NCBI RefSeq assembly: GCF_003610015.1
Contig: NZ_AP018933.1
Span: 1,426,001 to 1,490,000 of the forward strand
Direction of reading: 5' to 3'
From: Zymobacter palmae
Lineage (GTDB): Bacteria > Pseudomonadota > Gammaproteobacteria > Pseudomonadales > Halomonadaceae
DNA: 64,000 bases
The notes under the pieces are model-generated. The model saw nothing but the letters and a program-made list of their open reading frames with translations. It was not told the origin of the DNA and made no database searches. This document shows, piece by piece, positions 7,955 to 16,805 of the stretch. Made by a program: the position numbers and the translations under genes. Every line of letters starts with the position of its first letter. Within the stretch, counting starts at the first letter, position 1.

Positions 7955-8805
7955 CGGCAACACGACGCCTGTGGTTTTCTCGACAGACGCCGCGCCACGA
8001 AGCGCCTTCTTCCGAGCCTGATACCCCTGTGCTAGAGGCTTTGCGCATCAGCTGCCACGCACCGCAGGATACTGCAACCCGCCTGCTCGACACAGTATCA
8101 CTGGCACTGCACGCTGGTGAGCGCGTTGGATTGACCGGACCTTCTGGCAGTGGCAAAAGTACGCTGCTGCGGGCGCTACTGGCCTTGCAGCCGTTGTCTC
8201 AAGGTGAAATCAGAGTTCAGGGCCGGGTCATAATGCCTGGCTCCGTGCGTGCGCTGCGCTGGTTTCGCCAGCAGGTGCAGTACGTTCCGCAGGCGGCGGC
8301 AGCCTCTATCAACCCTCATCACAGTATCGATGCCGTTCTTCGTGAACCGCTGCATTGTCTAGGGCGACCGCCGGCAACGTCTGCGGATATTGCCGCGCTG
8401 CTGGATAACGTCGAACTACCTCGGCGTGTACTGCAACAGCGCGCGGGGGCGCTGTCCGGCGGTCAAGCCCAGCGCGTTGCTATTGCCCGTGCGTTACTGA
8501 TAAGGCCGCGATTATTGCTGGCAGATGAACCGACAAGCGGCCTGGACCTGGCCACGCGCGATGTTATGTTGGCGCTGCTGGAGCGCCTAATGTCGGAATA
8601 CCACATGGGGCTGTTGATGGCCTCGCATGATATCGGGGCAATGACGCGGTTGTGTTCGCGCGGGGTGGTGATGGCGCAAGGCAAGGTGGTGGAAGATCGC
8701 CCGATGGCCGCACTCATTGCCGCTCCTCAGCATGCCGTTTCTTGCCAGCTGATGGACGCCGCCCGCGGCGACTCCGCTTCCATGTCTGCCTTTCCCCTCT
8801 ATTGA
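7951..8805 (+). CDS. ABC importer ATPase (oligopeptide/nickel type), second of operon
   Basis: A 284-residue ATPase of the DppF/NikE class. Walker A GPSGSGKS is at 63-70, the Q-loop around YVPQ (111-114), the signature LSGGQAQR at 168-175 and ADEPTSGLD at 191-199. It starts within the stop of the preceding ATPase (ATGA overlap), so the two are translationally coupled and presumably form a heterodimer under the fused permease. No C-terminal oligopeptide-transporter extension with a 4Fe-4S motif is seen, in keeping with its short length. Confidence 0.87.
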   Translation: MTATRRLWFSRQTPRHEAPSSEPDTPVLEALRISCHAPQDTATRLLDTVSLALHAGERVGLTGPSGSGKSTLLRALLALQPLSQGEIRVQGRVIMPGSVRALRWFRQQVQYVPQAAAASINPHHSIDAVLREPLHCLGRPPATSADIAALLDNVELPRRVLQQRAGALSGGQAQRVAIARALLIRPRLLLADEPTSGLDLATRDVMLALLERLMSEYHMGLLMASHDIGAMTRLCSRGVVMAQGKVVEDRPMAALIAAPQHAVSCQLMDAARGDSASMSAFPLY

Positions 8806-8859
8806 ATGTGCACCTCGCACCTTGAATCATCGTCGCACCCCATAAGGAATCACTACGTT

Positions 8860-10356
8860 ATGAATACTTTCGGTCGGACACTGGGCGGTCTGATGAGCGG
8901 CCTTCTGTTGGGAGGCTGCTTCGATGGAGGGCATGCGTCGTCCAAAGATGACCGTCTTCAGATTGTTATGATGCAACCTCCGCGTTCCGGGTTAACACCG
9001 CTGAGCGACGATGCCTTCAAACTATCGCGCTGGAATACGGCCGAAACGTTGGTCACGCTTGATTCGCAGGGCGATGCCATGCCAGGTCTGGCCATTCGTT
9101 GGCAGCCATTGGATGAGACGCATTGGCGATTCGAGCTGCGTGATGGCGTCCATTTTCATGATGGCGCACCGTTGAATGCCGACAGTGTGGTGCATGCACT
9201 TAACGTGGCAGCCCGTGCTACCCCCAAACCACGTATTCTGGATGGCGTCACACTGACGGCGGTTGCTGATGGCGATCATGCTGTCATCGTGACCACACTT
9301 CAGGCAGACCCGCTGTTACCCCAGCGGCTGTCGAGTCCACAGCTGGTGATTCTATCGCCTGCCGCTTATCGTGCCGATGGCACCCTTGATCCGCGCCGTG
9401 CGGGCACGGGGCCGTTCATACTGAACAACATCGAAGGCACTAGTGCGGCACACCTTGACCGTTTCGATGATTACTGGGGCGGGAAAGCACAGTCGGCAGG
9501 CATTGATGTCAGCTTCGTGCCGGATGGCGTTGCGCGCGCGGCAGCACTGCGAACTCACCGAGCAGACATCGTGGAGGCTATTCCTGTCTCGCAGGTGTCG
9601 CTGTTGCCACCTCAGGAAGTGCATGAAGTGCCGATGCCGCGTACCAACACGCTGTACCTGAACACGCGTACGGGCGCTTTCCGCGATCCTGCACTGCGTG
9701 CGCTGGTGGCGAGTGTCGTGCAGCGACAGCCCATCGTTGAACGCGTATACGAAGGCCGCGCGGATGTCGCCAAGGGGCTGCTAGGGCCGGCCATTGCATG
9801 GGCAGCGCCTCTACGTGACCGCCAGCTTCCTGTTGAAGCAACGGTGCCCGCACCGGCCAATGGCAAGGTCATCACGCTGGCGACATTCAGTGATCGTGCT
9901 GAGTTGCCGGAGGTTGCCGTCATGCTGGCAGAGCAGCTGAAAGCGGCGGGGTTCGAGGTGCATCAGGTGGTGCGTGAATATGCGCACATTGAGTCTGATG
10001 CACTGGTAGGCAAATTCGATGCCTTCATCCTGTCGCGGGCAACAGTGCTGGATTCAGGTGACCCGTTGGCCTATCTGTACAGCGACTTTAGCTGCCATGG
10101 CTCGTTCAATTTGTCTCAGCTGTGCGATGCTGGGATCGACCAAGCACTGCAGAGCGCAGCGGGACTGGCACCGGGATCCGCACGCCGAGAGGCCATCATC
10201 ACGGCAGAGCGGCAGATATTGGCGACGCATGCGGCTATTCCGCTGTTGCATGAGCGTGTACTGCAAGGCGAAAGGGAAGGCACTCAAGGCGCTTTCCGGG
10301 ATCCGCGCGAGCGCCAGCTGATCGGCCTTGATACGAAGAGTGGCAGTGCCCCATGA
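8860..10356 (+). CDS. Solute-binding lipoprotein of ABC importer (SBP family 5)
   Basis: A 498-residue extracytoplasmic binding protein of the peptide/nickel class (NikA/DppA/OppA fold). I start at ATG 8860: TAAGGAA lies upstream and the resulting N-terminus is a classical lipoprotein signal ending LLLGGC, so Cys20 would be lipidated and the protein anchored in the periplasm. An upstream ATG at 8806 directly follows the preceding stop but would spoil the signal. Family features include FKLSRWNTAETLVTL near the N-terminus and WRFELRDGVHFHDG, the usual SBP_bac_5 signature. The ligand cannot be read from sequence; the Zur box suggests a zinc chelate or other metal complex. Confidence 0.85.
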   Translation: MNTFGRTLGGLMSGLLLGGCFDGGHASSKDDRLQIVMMQPPRSGLTPLSDDAFKLSRWNTAETLVTLDSQGDAMPGLAIRWQPLDETHWRFELRDGVHFHDGAPLNADSVVHALNVAARATPKPRILDGVTLTAVADGDHAVIVTTLQADPLLPQRLSSPQLVILSPAAYRADGTLDPRRAGTGPFILNNIEGTSAAHLDRFDDYWGGKAQSAGIDVSFVPDGVARAAALRTHRADIVEAIPVSQVSLLPPQEVHEVPMPRTNTLYLNTRTGAFRDPALRALVASVVQRQPIVERVYEGRADVAKGLLGPAIAWAAPLRDRQLPVEATVPAPANGKVITLATFSDRAELPEVAVMLAEQLKAAGFEVHQVVREYAHIESDALVGKFDAFILSRATVLDSGDPLAYLYSDFSCHGSFNLSQLCDAGIDQALQSAAGLAPGSARREAIITAERQILATHAAIPLLHERVLQGEREGTQGAFRDPRERQLIGLDTKSGSAP

Positions 10357-12107
10357 GTGATGCCGGTTCATTCTCGTTATACGGGCGCTGGAAACAGCGC
10401 CTCTTGCCATCGCTATCGCGTGTGCTGGCATTAGTCGGTCTTGTGATCGTCATTGGCCTGTTGCCGTGGCTGGCGGGTCATGACCCTGCGCTGGCACTGC
10501 TTCGTGCGCGATCGGGTGAACAGGAAGCCACCCCAGAGGTGCTGGCCAGTATTCGGGCGGCGCTCAACTTGGCCGATGGCCCTTGGGCTGCGCTATGGCG
10601 CTGGTGGGTTGGACTAGCTCATGGTGATGCCGGGCGCTCATGGGTGTCTGGGCATGCCATTTTGCCTTCAATGCTAAGAGCACTCGGGGTGTCTTTGACA
10701 CTGATGGGGGCATCGCTATTGGTGGCGGGCGGTGTTGCGGCAGTGGTCTGCCAGGCTGCCGTGCGCAAGGGGCTGCGAGGGCGGCTGACACAGACCACCA
10801 GTAGCGTCGCCATTGCGCTAACGGCACTGCCGGAGTATCTGCTGGCCACAGCACTGCTGCTAATTTTCGCGGTCTGGTGGCCTTTATTGCCGCCTTTTGG
10901 TTGGAAGGGGCCGCTCTATCTTGTGTTGCCGGCACTGGCGATGGGCATTCCCGCCGGCGGGCTGCTGGGACGGTTGGCACTGGACCGTATTGCAACGGTC
11001 TTCAATGAACGCTGGGTCACGACTTGGCAGATCGCGGGCATTTCACGTGTACGCGTTGCGGGTGCCGTTCTGCGTCGGGTGCTCCCGTCTTTGCTGCCTC
11101 AGGTGGCGCTGGTGATAACGGGGCTGACCGGCGGTGCGATTGCGGTCGAGAAAATTATGGCCATTCCCGGTATCGGTCGAGCCACACTGGGGGCGGTTAT
11201 GGCACAAGACATGCCCGTGGTTCAGCTTGGCATGCTGATGCTGCTCGGCGTTGCCGTCATCGCGCGTCTATTGGCTGAAGCCATTGGACGCTGGTGGCAG
11301 GGTGCTGCGATGCATCAGCATTCGATGCCTGTCGCAACGGCGATTCCGCGTGCTAGATCGGCACGGGCCTGGGTGATCGTCAGCATTGCACTGCTGGCTG
11401 CGCTAATGATCGCAGGCATCGGACGTGATCCGTGGGCACTGTCTCATGCGCGTCTGGCTGCGCCTTCGTGGTCGCTACCGCTAGGGGCGGATGCCCTCGG
11501 ACGTGATCTGTTGGCCCGTCTCGCTCATGGTGCATTGCAGACGGGCGGCGGCGCACTGCTTGTGGTGAGTGGTTGCCTGTTGATCGGGGGAACGGTCAGC
11601 CTATGGCCGCGTGCGATGGCGGGTATCATCGACGTCGCCAATGCCGTGCCGCCTATGGTAGCGGGCATCGTTATTGCCGCGCTGTGTGGCCCTTCTCCAC
11701 GAGGCGCTATTCTGGCTGTCATGCTGGTCAGTTGGGCACCATTGGCCGCTCATGCGATTACGCTCAGACAGGAGTTGCAGGCGCAGCCTCATATGGCGAT
11801 GCTACCGGTATTGGGTGTCGGAGCAGGTCGGCGCTTCACGCATCATGTGCTGCCCGCTATGACGCTACCGTTGCTGCGTCACGCCATGCTGCGCTTGCCG
11901 GGCGCAGCGCTAGCGCTGGCCGGGCTAGGCTTTTTGGGGCTGGGAGCACAGCCTCCGTCACCGGAGTGGGGAGCGTTACTGGCATCAGCCGTTCCCTACA
12001 TGGAGCGCGCACCGTGGGGCGTGGCGGCACCCGCACTGGCGTTGGTGGTCCTGGCCATTCTGGCGGTCAGCCTGACGTTGCTGAAGCCGAGGCGATCTCA
12101 AGCGTAA
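10353..12107 (+). CDS. Fused two-permease subunit of ABC importer
   Basis: A 584-residue protein in which two DppB/DppC-type permeases are joined in one chain; the families normally have about 310 and 280 residues. The first half (to about 315) has the DppB-type layout, ending with the ITGLTGGAIAVEKIMAIPGIG coupling region. A short linker around MHQHSMPVATA leads to the second half, a DppC-type unit with PLGADALGRDLLARL and GAALALAGLGFLGLGAQPPSPEWG near its end. About twelve membrane segments are expected. It overlaps the binding-protein stop by ATGA, so all four genes form one operon. There is no sign of an assembly artefact: the linker is in frame and both halves look intact. Confidence 0.85.
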   Translation: MSDAGSFSLYGRWKQRLLPSLSRVLALVGLVIVIGLLPWLAGHDPALALLRARSGEQEATPEVLASIRAALNLADGPWAALWRWWVGLAHGDAGRSWVSGHAILPSMLRALGVSLTLMGASLLVAGGVAAVVCQAAVRKGLRGRLTQTTSSVAIALTALPEYLLATALLLIFAVWWPLLPPFGWKGPLYLVLPALAMGIPAGGLLGRLALDRIATVFNERWVTTWQIAGISRVRVAGAVLRRVLPSLLPQVALVITGLTGGAIAVEKIMAIPGIGRATLGAVMAQDMPVVQLGMLMLLGVAVIARLLAEAIGRWWQGAAMHQHSMPVATAIPRARSARAWVIVSIALLAALMIAGIGRDPWALSHARLAAPSWSLPLGADALGRDLLARLAHGALQTGGGALLVVSGCLLIGGTVSLWPRAMAGIIDVANAVPPMVAGIVIAALCGPSPRGAILAVMLVSWAPLAAHAITLRQELQAQPHMAMLPVLGVGAGRRFTHHVLPAMTLPLLRHAMLRLPGAALALAGLGFLGLGAQPPSPEWGALLASAVPYMERAPWGVAAPALALVVLAILAVSLTLLKPRRSQA

Positions 12108-12292
12108 GCAGCAAGTCTGCGCGATGGCGAAAAGGGTATGGTTGCACACATTGTCTGCCGTGCCGCAGCCCAGTGGCATCCGTGCGGGATGGTCTGATGC
12201 CACTGTTTCGCTGGATAGCGCATCTGGTGTAGTGGTGCTGGATCGGATCAGTTAGCGGTATTATTCGTTCTTCATACCAAATGTTGGTATGA

Positions 12293-12323
12293 AAAAGCGG
12301 CCCTTCAATGAAGGGCCGCTTTT
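12293..12323. terminator. Bidirectional terminator between ABC operon and cytochrome b561
   Basis: AAAAGCGGCCCTT (12293-12305) pairs perfectly with AAGGGCCGCTTTT (12311-12323). T-runs occur on both strands, so it can serve the ABC operon and the convergent cytochrome gene. The stretch 12108-12292 before it holds no gene. Confidence 0.85.
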
Positions 12324-12352
12324 CGTATAAGACATTCAATGCCGGAACCGTT

Positions 12353-12904
12353 TCACTGTTCCTTATTACCGCGTGAGGACATGCGCCGCAGTGTATTGTC
12401 CTTGCGGATCAAGTGGTGATAGAACGCTGCGACAACGTGCAGACCAATAACGTAATAGAACGCCGTACCCAGTAGTACATGGATCTGGCGAAGCGTACCC
12501 GCTAGGTATTTGTTCTGCGGAAACGGTAGCGGAATGTCGAAGTGAGTGAACGGAACGGTCATCTTGCCTGGCCCAAAACCGGCCATCAGTAGCCCTAGTA
12601 GCGGCTGTACGATCAGGAAGAGGTACAGCAAACCGTGAGATGCCTTGGACAGAATATGGCTGAAGCGGTCGAGCGGCGGGTGAATGGGGGGCGTGCCCGC
12701 ACGAAACGCGTTGATGATGCGCGGTACGGTCAACACCAGCACGGCGATGCCGAACCAGAAGTGCCCCTGCATCACCAGCATTCGTGCCGGGGTGCCTTTG
12801 TCGAACAGTGTCCTGCTCAACACGAGCGCATAGCAGAGAATAACCAGCGCAGCGGACAGCCAGTGAAAATGGCGCGATGCGGTGGAATAGCGAGTCGTCG
12901 ACAT
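12353..12904 (-). CDS. Cytochrome b561 (CybB/YodB family)
   Basis: A 183-residue, four-helix di-haem membrane protein of the bacterial cytochrome b561 family, which passes electrons in the inner membrane and in E. coli (CybB) can act as a superoxide:ubiquinone oxidoreductase. Four histidines fit the haem ligands: His14 in RHFHWLSA, His48 in QGHFWFG, His142 in RQIHVLLG and His156 in GLHVVAAF, with spacing like CybB. It is transcribed alone, towards the shared terminator. Confidence 0.88.
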   Translation of the reverse strand: MSTTRYSTASRHFHWLSAALVILCYALVLSRTLFDKGTPARMLVMQGHFWFGIAVLVLTVPRIINAFRAGTPPIHPPLDRFSHILSKASHGLLYLFLIVQPLLGLLMAGFGPGKMTVPFTHFDIPLPFPQNKYLAGTLRQIHVLLGTAFYYVIGLHVVAAFYHHLIRKDNTLRRMSSRGNKEQ

Positions 12905-13329
12905 GATCGGGAAGTCCTTTTGCAGGGCGGCGCAGTCGCGGTGTCTTTGAAGAGGAGAAGGCGGACGATATTCGCTCAGGCATTAAGCTCTAAGGTGACA
13001 ATAAATATCATTTAGCTCGCCGACGAATACTAGAGAGAGTACGTCATAAATACAATATGGTACTGCTTGCGCTGAGGCTTATGTCGCCCTAGGCAGATAG
13101 TTCCTCTGTGGCATTCACGACAATGCGCTGCAAGCGCACCGCGTTGACAGCAACGCTTCGCTTTTCACCATCAAATCAGTGCCATCCTCGCCATTGCTCT
13201 TCAGGCTTCGTGCTTGCCCTCCAGTGCCAGTTAGAACAGGTGTCGGTGCCCCGGCGTTAAGTTATCTTAAGAAAACTGCCGTGAGCGTATGACGGCATAC
13301 GACTTGCCACGAACGCAGAAGGAGCACTT
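12905..13329. other. 425-base intergenic region without a gene
   Basis: This separates the divergent cytochrome b561 gene and the secreted protein. AT-rich stretches near 12995-13060 probably hold the cytochrome promoter. CTGCCGT and ACGGCA around 13278-13299 form a weak hairpin before the secreted protein's ribosome site. I see no open frame with coding character. Confidence 0.4.
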
Positions 13330-13884
13330 ATGAACATATCGCGCTGCCGTATCGTACTAGGCGCAGTAATCTTGGGATGGGGGGTGAACTGTGCCGCACA
13401 GGAAGCACCTGCTCAGCCGGAGCACATCGACTACTGGAGCGTATGGGCCGATGCTAAGGGTGTGACCCACCAGAGCCTTTGCCGCTGGAGTGATATGACG
13501 CTGGAAGTATTTGCACCACCGGCTGGGCTGGAATGGGTCTCGCATGATAACCCTCAGCCCAAGCGGATGATCTTCAACGTGGCACCTACGGGATGGGTTG
13601 GTGACTGGCACCGCAATCCTACAAAGCAGTGGGTGGTGACGCTGGACGGCCGCTGGTTCATAGAGACCTCAGATGGCATGCGTCGCGAATATACCCCGGG
13701 TGAAGTGATGTTGGGCGTTGATCAGGGTGCGCAACCGATCGACGGTCATGAAGGCCATTTGGCAGGGACGGTCGGTGACGTTCCCGCTCGCGTCATGGTG
13801 GTTCAGCTGGATCCCGCTACGCTCAAGCAGCCTGACGCACCGTGCGCCGCGGGTGGGCAGATCATCAAGGGGGCACGCCCATAG
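13330..13884 (+). CDS. Secreted protein of unknown function (possible cupin-like fold)
   Basis: A 184-residue protein with a signal peptide: basic start, hydrophobic core at about 8-20, and likely cleavage after NCAAQ/EAP. The mature part has a conserved-looking WSVWADAKGVTHQSLCRW opening. It also has TLDGRWFIETSDGMRREYTPGEVMLG, which reads like the beta-barrel of small cupin-type proteins; this is inference only. A clear ribosome site (AGAAGGAG) precedes ATG 13330. The decayed ribB begins 26 bases downstream of its stop. Confidence 0.7.
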   Translation: MNISRCRIVLGAVILGWGVNCAAQEAPAQPEHIDYWSVWADAKGVTHQSLCRWSDMTLEVFAPPAGLEWVSHDNPQPKRMIFNVAPTGWVGDWHRNPTKQWVVTLDGRWFIETSDGMRREYTPGEVMLGVDQGAQPIDGHEGHLAGTVGDVPARVMVVQLDPATLKQPDAPCAAGGQIIKGARP

Positions 13885-13910
13885 TCGCATCGCCTAGCGT
13901 GTGGCGTTAA

Positions 13911-14492
13911 CAGAGGGACGAAGCCGATCTGATCGTAGCCGCCGAGCAGCTGACGGTTTCCACCATGGCACTTATGATTCGCGAATGCAGCGGGATCGTT
14001 TGCCTGTGTCTGACTTCGGATGCGGTGCACCGGCTGGCGCTTCCCCCTATGGCATCGCACAACGAAAGCCGCTATGCGACGCCGTTTACCATCTCGATTG
14101 AAGCACGAGAAGGGGTCACGACGGGAGTGTCAGCACAGGACCGAGTCACCACGATCAAGACCGCCATTGCCGAGCAGGCTCGCCCGCACGACCTGGTACG
14201 GCCTGGCCATGTGTTCCCACTGCGCGCGCATGATGATGGTGTATTGGGACGGCAAGGGCATACTGAAGGCGCAATTGAGCTAGCGCGCTTGGCGGGCATG
14301 CGTCCTACTGCCGTACTGTGCGAGCTGATGAATGCCGATGGCACTATGATGAAAGGGCAGGATATTCAAAGCTTTGCCACGCAGCATGAACTGCCGGTGG
14401 TATCAATCGAAGAGCTGGTCAGCATTCGGCAGCAGCTGGCACAGCAAGAAATAGCCTCTTCAATCGAGACTACTGCCGTCACTGAGGCCTGA
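13911..14492 (+). pseudogene. ribB: 5'-truncated 3,4-dihydroxy-2-butanone-4-phosphate synthase (ribB)
   Basis: The reading matches RibB from about its residue 40 to the end: [77 protein letters not shown]. Homology continues upstream of the first ATG (13965) to about 13911, but an in-frame TAA stands at 13908. The acidic DDEDRENEGD segment, which binds Mg2+ and ribulose 5-phosphate, is missing. A trace of it (AAC-GAG) appears out of frame just before. Only 26 bases separate it from the previous gene, so the 5' end has been deleted. An intact ribB or ribBA must exist elsewhere if the cell makes riboflavin. Confidence 0.75.
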
Positions 14493-14503
14493 GGTAATTG
14501 CAT

Positions 14504-14532
14504 AAAGTGCCTTCTTAAAACGAAGGCACTTT
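14504..14532 (+). terminator. Hairpin after ribB remnant
   Basis: AAAGTGCCTTC (14504-14514) pairs perfectly with GAAGGCACTTT (14522-14532). Only a short T stretch ends the stem. It lies 12 bases after the remnant's stop. Confidence 0.6.
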
Positions 14533-14677
14533 GTGATTGGTGCGAAATGGCGTAGGTGTGTCATTAGCTAGGGAGTGCAAAGGTAACGCGCTGATAAAGG
14601 GTTTTATTTCAATGCAGGGTCTCTGATGTGCGCTCAACAGGCTATCGTTTGCCATACAAGGATAGGGCGTGTTTCAT

Positions 14678-14732
14678 CATTGCCATTGCCATTGCCATTG
14701 CCATTGCCATTGCCATTGCCATTGCCATTGCC
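14678..14732. repeat. 6-bp tandem repeat, nine copies of CATTGC
   Basis: Nine perfect CATTGC units run from 14678 to 14731. In one frame they read as a Leu-Pro repeat in a short open frame beginning at 14626, but that frame has no ribosome site and no family character. The 14533-14928 region otherwise holds no recognisable gene. Confidence 0.95.
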
Positions 14733-14928
14733 TGTTTGCGCTGATCTCGAGCGATGGCTTGTATCGACATTGCGTTTAAGAGTGAAGCGTAGGCTGAGCG
14801 ACCGCGGCAGCCACGCTGGCGGCCACCCTACGTCGTTCGATCACACCGCCGTCCCTTCCTGATCGTCCTCTTACTTTTTTCCTTCCAACATACTTATCAC
14901 ACCTACATCTGAGACGGAGAGGCTTCGT

Positions 14929-15747
14929 TTAGAGCGGGCTGTGTGTATAACCGCCCAACGGTACGATCATCGGTGTATGAGCAATCGGGTCTTCGATCAC
15001 CACGCATTTTAGACCAAAGACGGTGTCGATCATTTCCGGCGTCACGATATCGGCTGGGCGACCTTGCGCGATGATATGACCGGCCTTCATGGCCACTAGG
15101 TGGGTTGCATAGCGGCAGGCCTGATTAAGGTCATGAAGCACCATCACCAGTGTCTTGCCATGATCGCGACGCAAGTGGTTCATTAGCTCCAGCAGTTCGA
15201 TCTGGTGCGCTACATCAAGCCAGGTAGTCGGTTCATCCAGCAACAGTGTGGGTGTCTGCTGCGCCAGTACCATAGCTAACCAGACGCGCTGCCGTTGACC
15301 ACCGGACAGCGTATCGACGCGACGGTCAGCCAGCGATGCTACGGCTGTCGCGGTCATGGCCTTACTGACAGCCCGTTCGTCCTGCTCGCGCCAGCGTGTC
15401 AGCAATCCTTGATGCGGGTAGCGCCCCCGCGCCACCAGATCCCGAACGCGGATATCATCAGGCGCATGGGAGGACTGAGGCAGAATGCCGAGCCGACGAG
15501 CAATGTCGCGAGTGCGCTGGTGTGCGATGACATCGCCTTCCAAGCGCACAACACCGGTCCGTGGTGATAGCAAGCGCGCCAGCGATTTCAGCAACGTGGA
15601 TTTTCCGCAGCCGTTGGGGCCGATAATGACGGTTGTTTCACCGGCAGGAATGTCCAGTGACAGCGCATTCAGTACGTACTGGTCGTCATACCCTACGCTG
15701 ATGTTCTCGGCTTGAAGAGGAGACTTGGGCAGATAGGCCGTAGTCAT
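14929..15747 (-). CDS. fepC: FepC, ferric-siderophore ABC transporter ATPase
   Basis: A 272-residue ATPase of the FecCD-system class, similar in length to E. coli FepC. Walker A GPNGCGKS is at 43-50, the signature LSGGQRQR in the second half, and Walker B LLLDEPTTWLD follows, with the FepC-typical WLD ending. It is the last gene of fepBDGC and overlaps fepG by four bases. It powers inner-membrane import of ferric catecholate siderophores. Confidence 0.93.
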   Translation of the reverse strand: MTTAYLPKSPLQAENISVGYDDQYVLNALSLDIPAGETTVIIGPNGCGKSTLLKSLARLLSPRTGVVRLEGDVIAHQRTRDIARRLGILPQSSHAPDDIRVRDLVARGRYPHQGLLTRWREQDERAVSKAMTATAVASLADRRVDTLSGGQRQRVWLAMVLAQQTPTLLLDEPTTWLDVAHQIELLELMNHLRRDHGKTLVMVLHDLNQACRYATHLVAMKAGHIIAQGRPADIVTPEMIDTVFGLKCVVIEDPIAHTPMIVPLGGYTHSPL

Positions 15748-16805
15748 GATGAGCGTACCTCGCGAAGTAGCAATCCCAGCAGATAAAGGCCGCCAAGACT
15801 GGCAGTGACCACGCCGACGGGCAACTGGTAGGGCAGGAAAAGATGCTGGGCTGCCATGTCGGCCGCCAGCAGAAGCAGCGCGCCCCCCAGTGCCGCGAGC
15901 GGCAGTCGCAACTGCGGGGCGGGGCTGAGGCGATGCATGATCTGCGGTGATACCAAGGCGACGAATGCAATGGGACCCGCCAAGGCTGTGGACGCGGCCA
16001 CCAGTACAACACCGGTCACGATCAGCAGTAGCCGAGTGCGGCCTACGGCAACGCCCAGACCTCGTGCCGTATCATCACCCATTTCCAGCATACGCAGCCC
16101 CTTTGACAACAGTAGGATCATGGCGGTGGCTATCCCCACCATAATGGCGGGCACGAGCATACCCGACCAACTAACGCCGGCCAGTGATCCCGCGCCCCAC
16201 AGCCCTGCCGACAGTGCCGCCTCAAGAGAGGCCTGCATGATCATCCAGCTATTGAATGCGATCAGCAGTGCTCGAACGCCGATTCCCACGATGATCAACA
16301 CCATTGGGCTGAGCGGTCGATGGCGTTGCCATGTCAGCAACATGATGATGAGCGCGGTCAGTGTACCGCCCGCGATAGCGCCAAGGGTGATTCCTACCGT
16401 GGTGGCCTGAAACGCAATCATGGCGATCAGTACGCCGCTCCACGCGCCGGTATCGAACCCCATCACATCGGGACTGCCCAGCGGGTTGCGCATCAGTGAT
16501 TGAAACAGCGTGCCGGCCAGACCGAGCGCGGCACCGCACAGCACCGCTGCCGCGATGCGCGGCAGACGCCACTCCATTACTACGCGGACCATGAACGCTG
16601 GGGCATCTCCATTAAAGACGCCAATAATTTGGTGAAGCGAAAGCGGCAGGCGGCCCAGACATAGCGCCCATAGTCCCAGTGCCAGCACGGCGATAAAAGA
16701 CAGTGCGGTAACGATGATGGCGCGCCAATGTTCACGCCGGTGTGGACCGCACTCTGTATCCTGTCGTTGAGGTTGCCAAGCGCTCATCGGGCCGTTCCTC
16801 GCCAC
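15744..16805 (-). CDS. fepG: FepG, ferric-siderophore ABC permease
   Basis: A 353-residue FecCD-family permease with about nine to ten membrane segments. Characteristic segments are WRLPRIAAAVLCGAALGLAG, FQSLMRNPLGSPDVMGFDTGAW and, near the end, GPIAFVALVSPQIMHRL. It follows fepD with a 22-base overlap and precedes fepC. Together with FepD it forms the channel for the ferric siderophore delivered by FepB. Confidence 0.92.
   Translation of the reverse strand: MARNGPMSAWQPQRQDTECGPHRREHWRAIIVTALSFIAVLALGLWALCLGRLPLSLHQIIGVFNGDAPAFMVRVVMEWRLPRIAAAVLCGAALGLAGTLFQSLMRNPLGSPDVMGFDTGAWSGVLIAMIAFQATTVGITLGAIAGGTLTALIIMLLTWQRHRPLSPMVLIIVGIGVRALLIAFNSWMIMQASLEAALSAGLWGAGSLAGVSWSGMLVPAIMVGIATAMILLLSKGLRMLEMGDDTARGLGVAVGRTRLLLIVTGVVLVAASTALAGPIAFVALVSPQIMHRLSPAPQLRLPLAALGGALLLLAADMAAQHLFLPYQLPVGVVTASLGGLYLLGLLLREVRSS

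Noticed and set aside
14626-14862. Leu-Pro repeat protein
   Set aside because: The frame is produced by the CATTGC repeat, has no ribosome site and no similarity to a known family.
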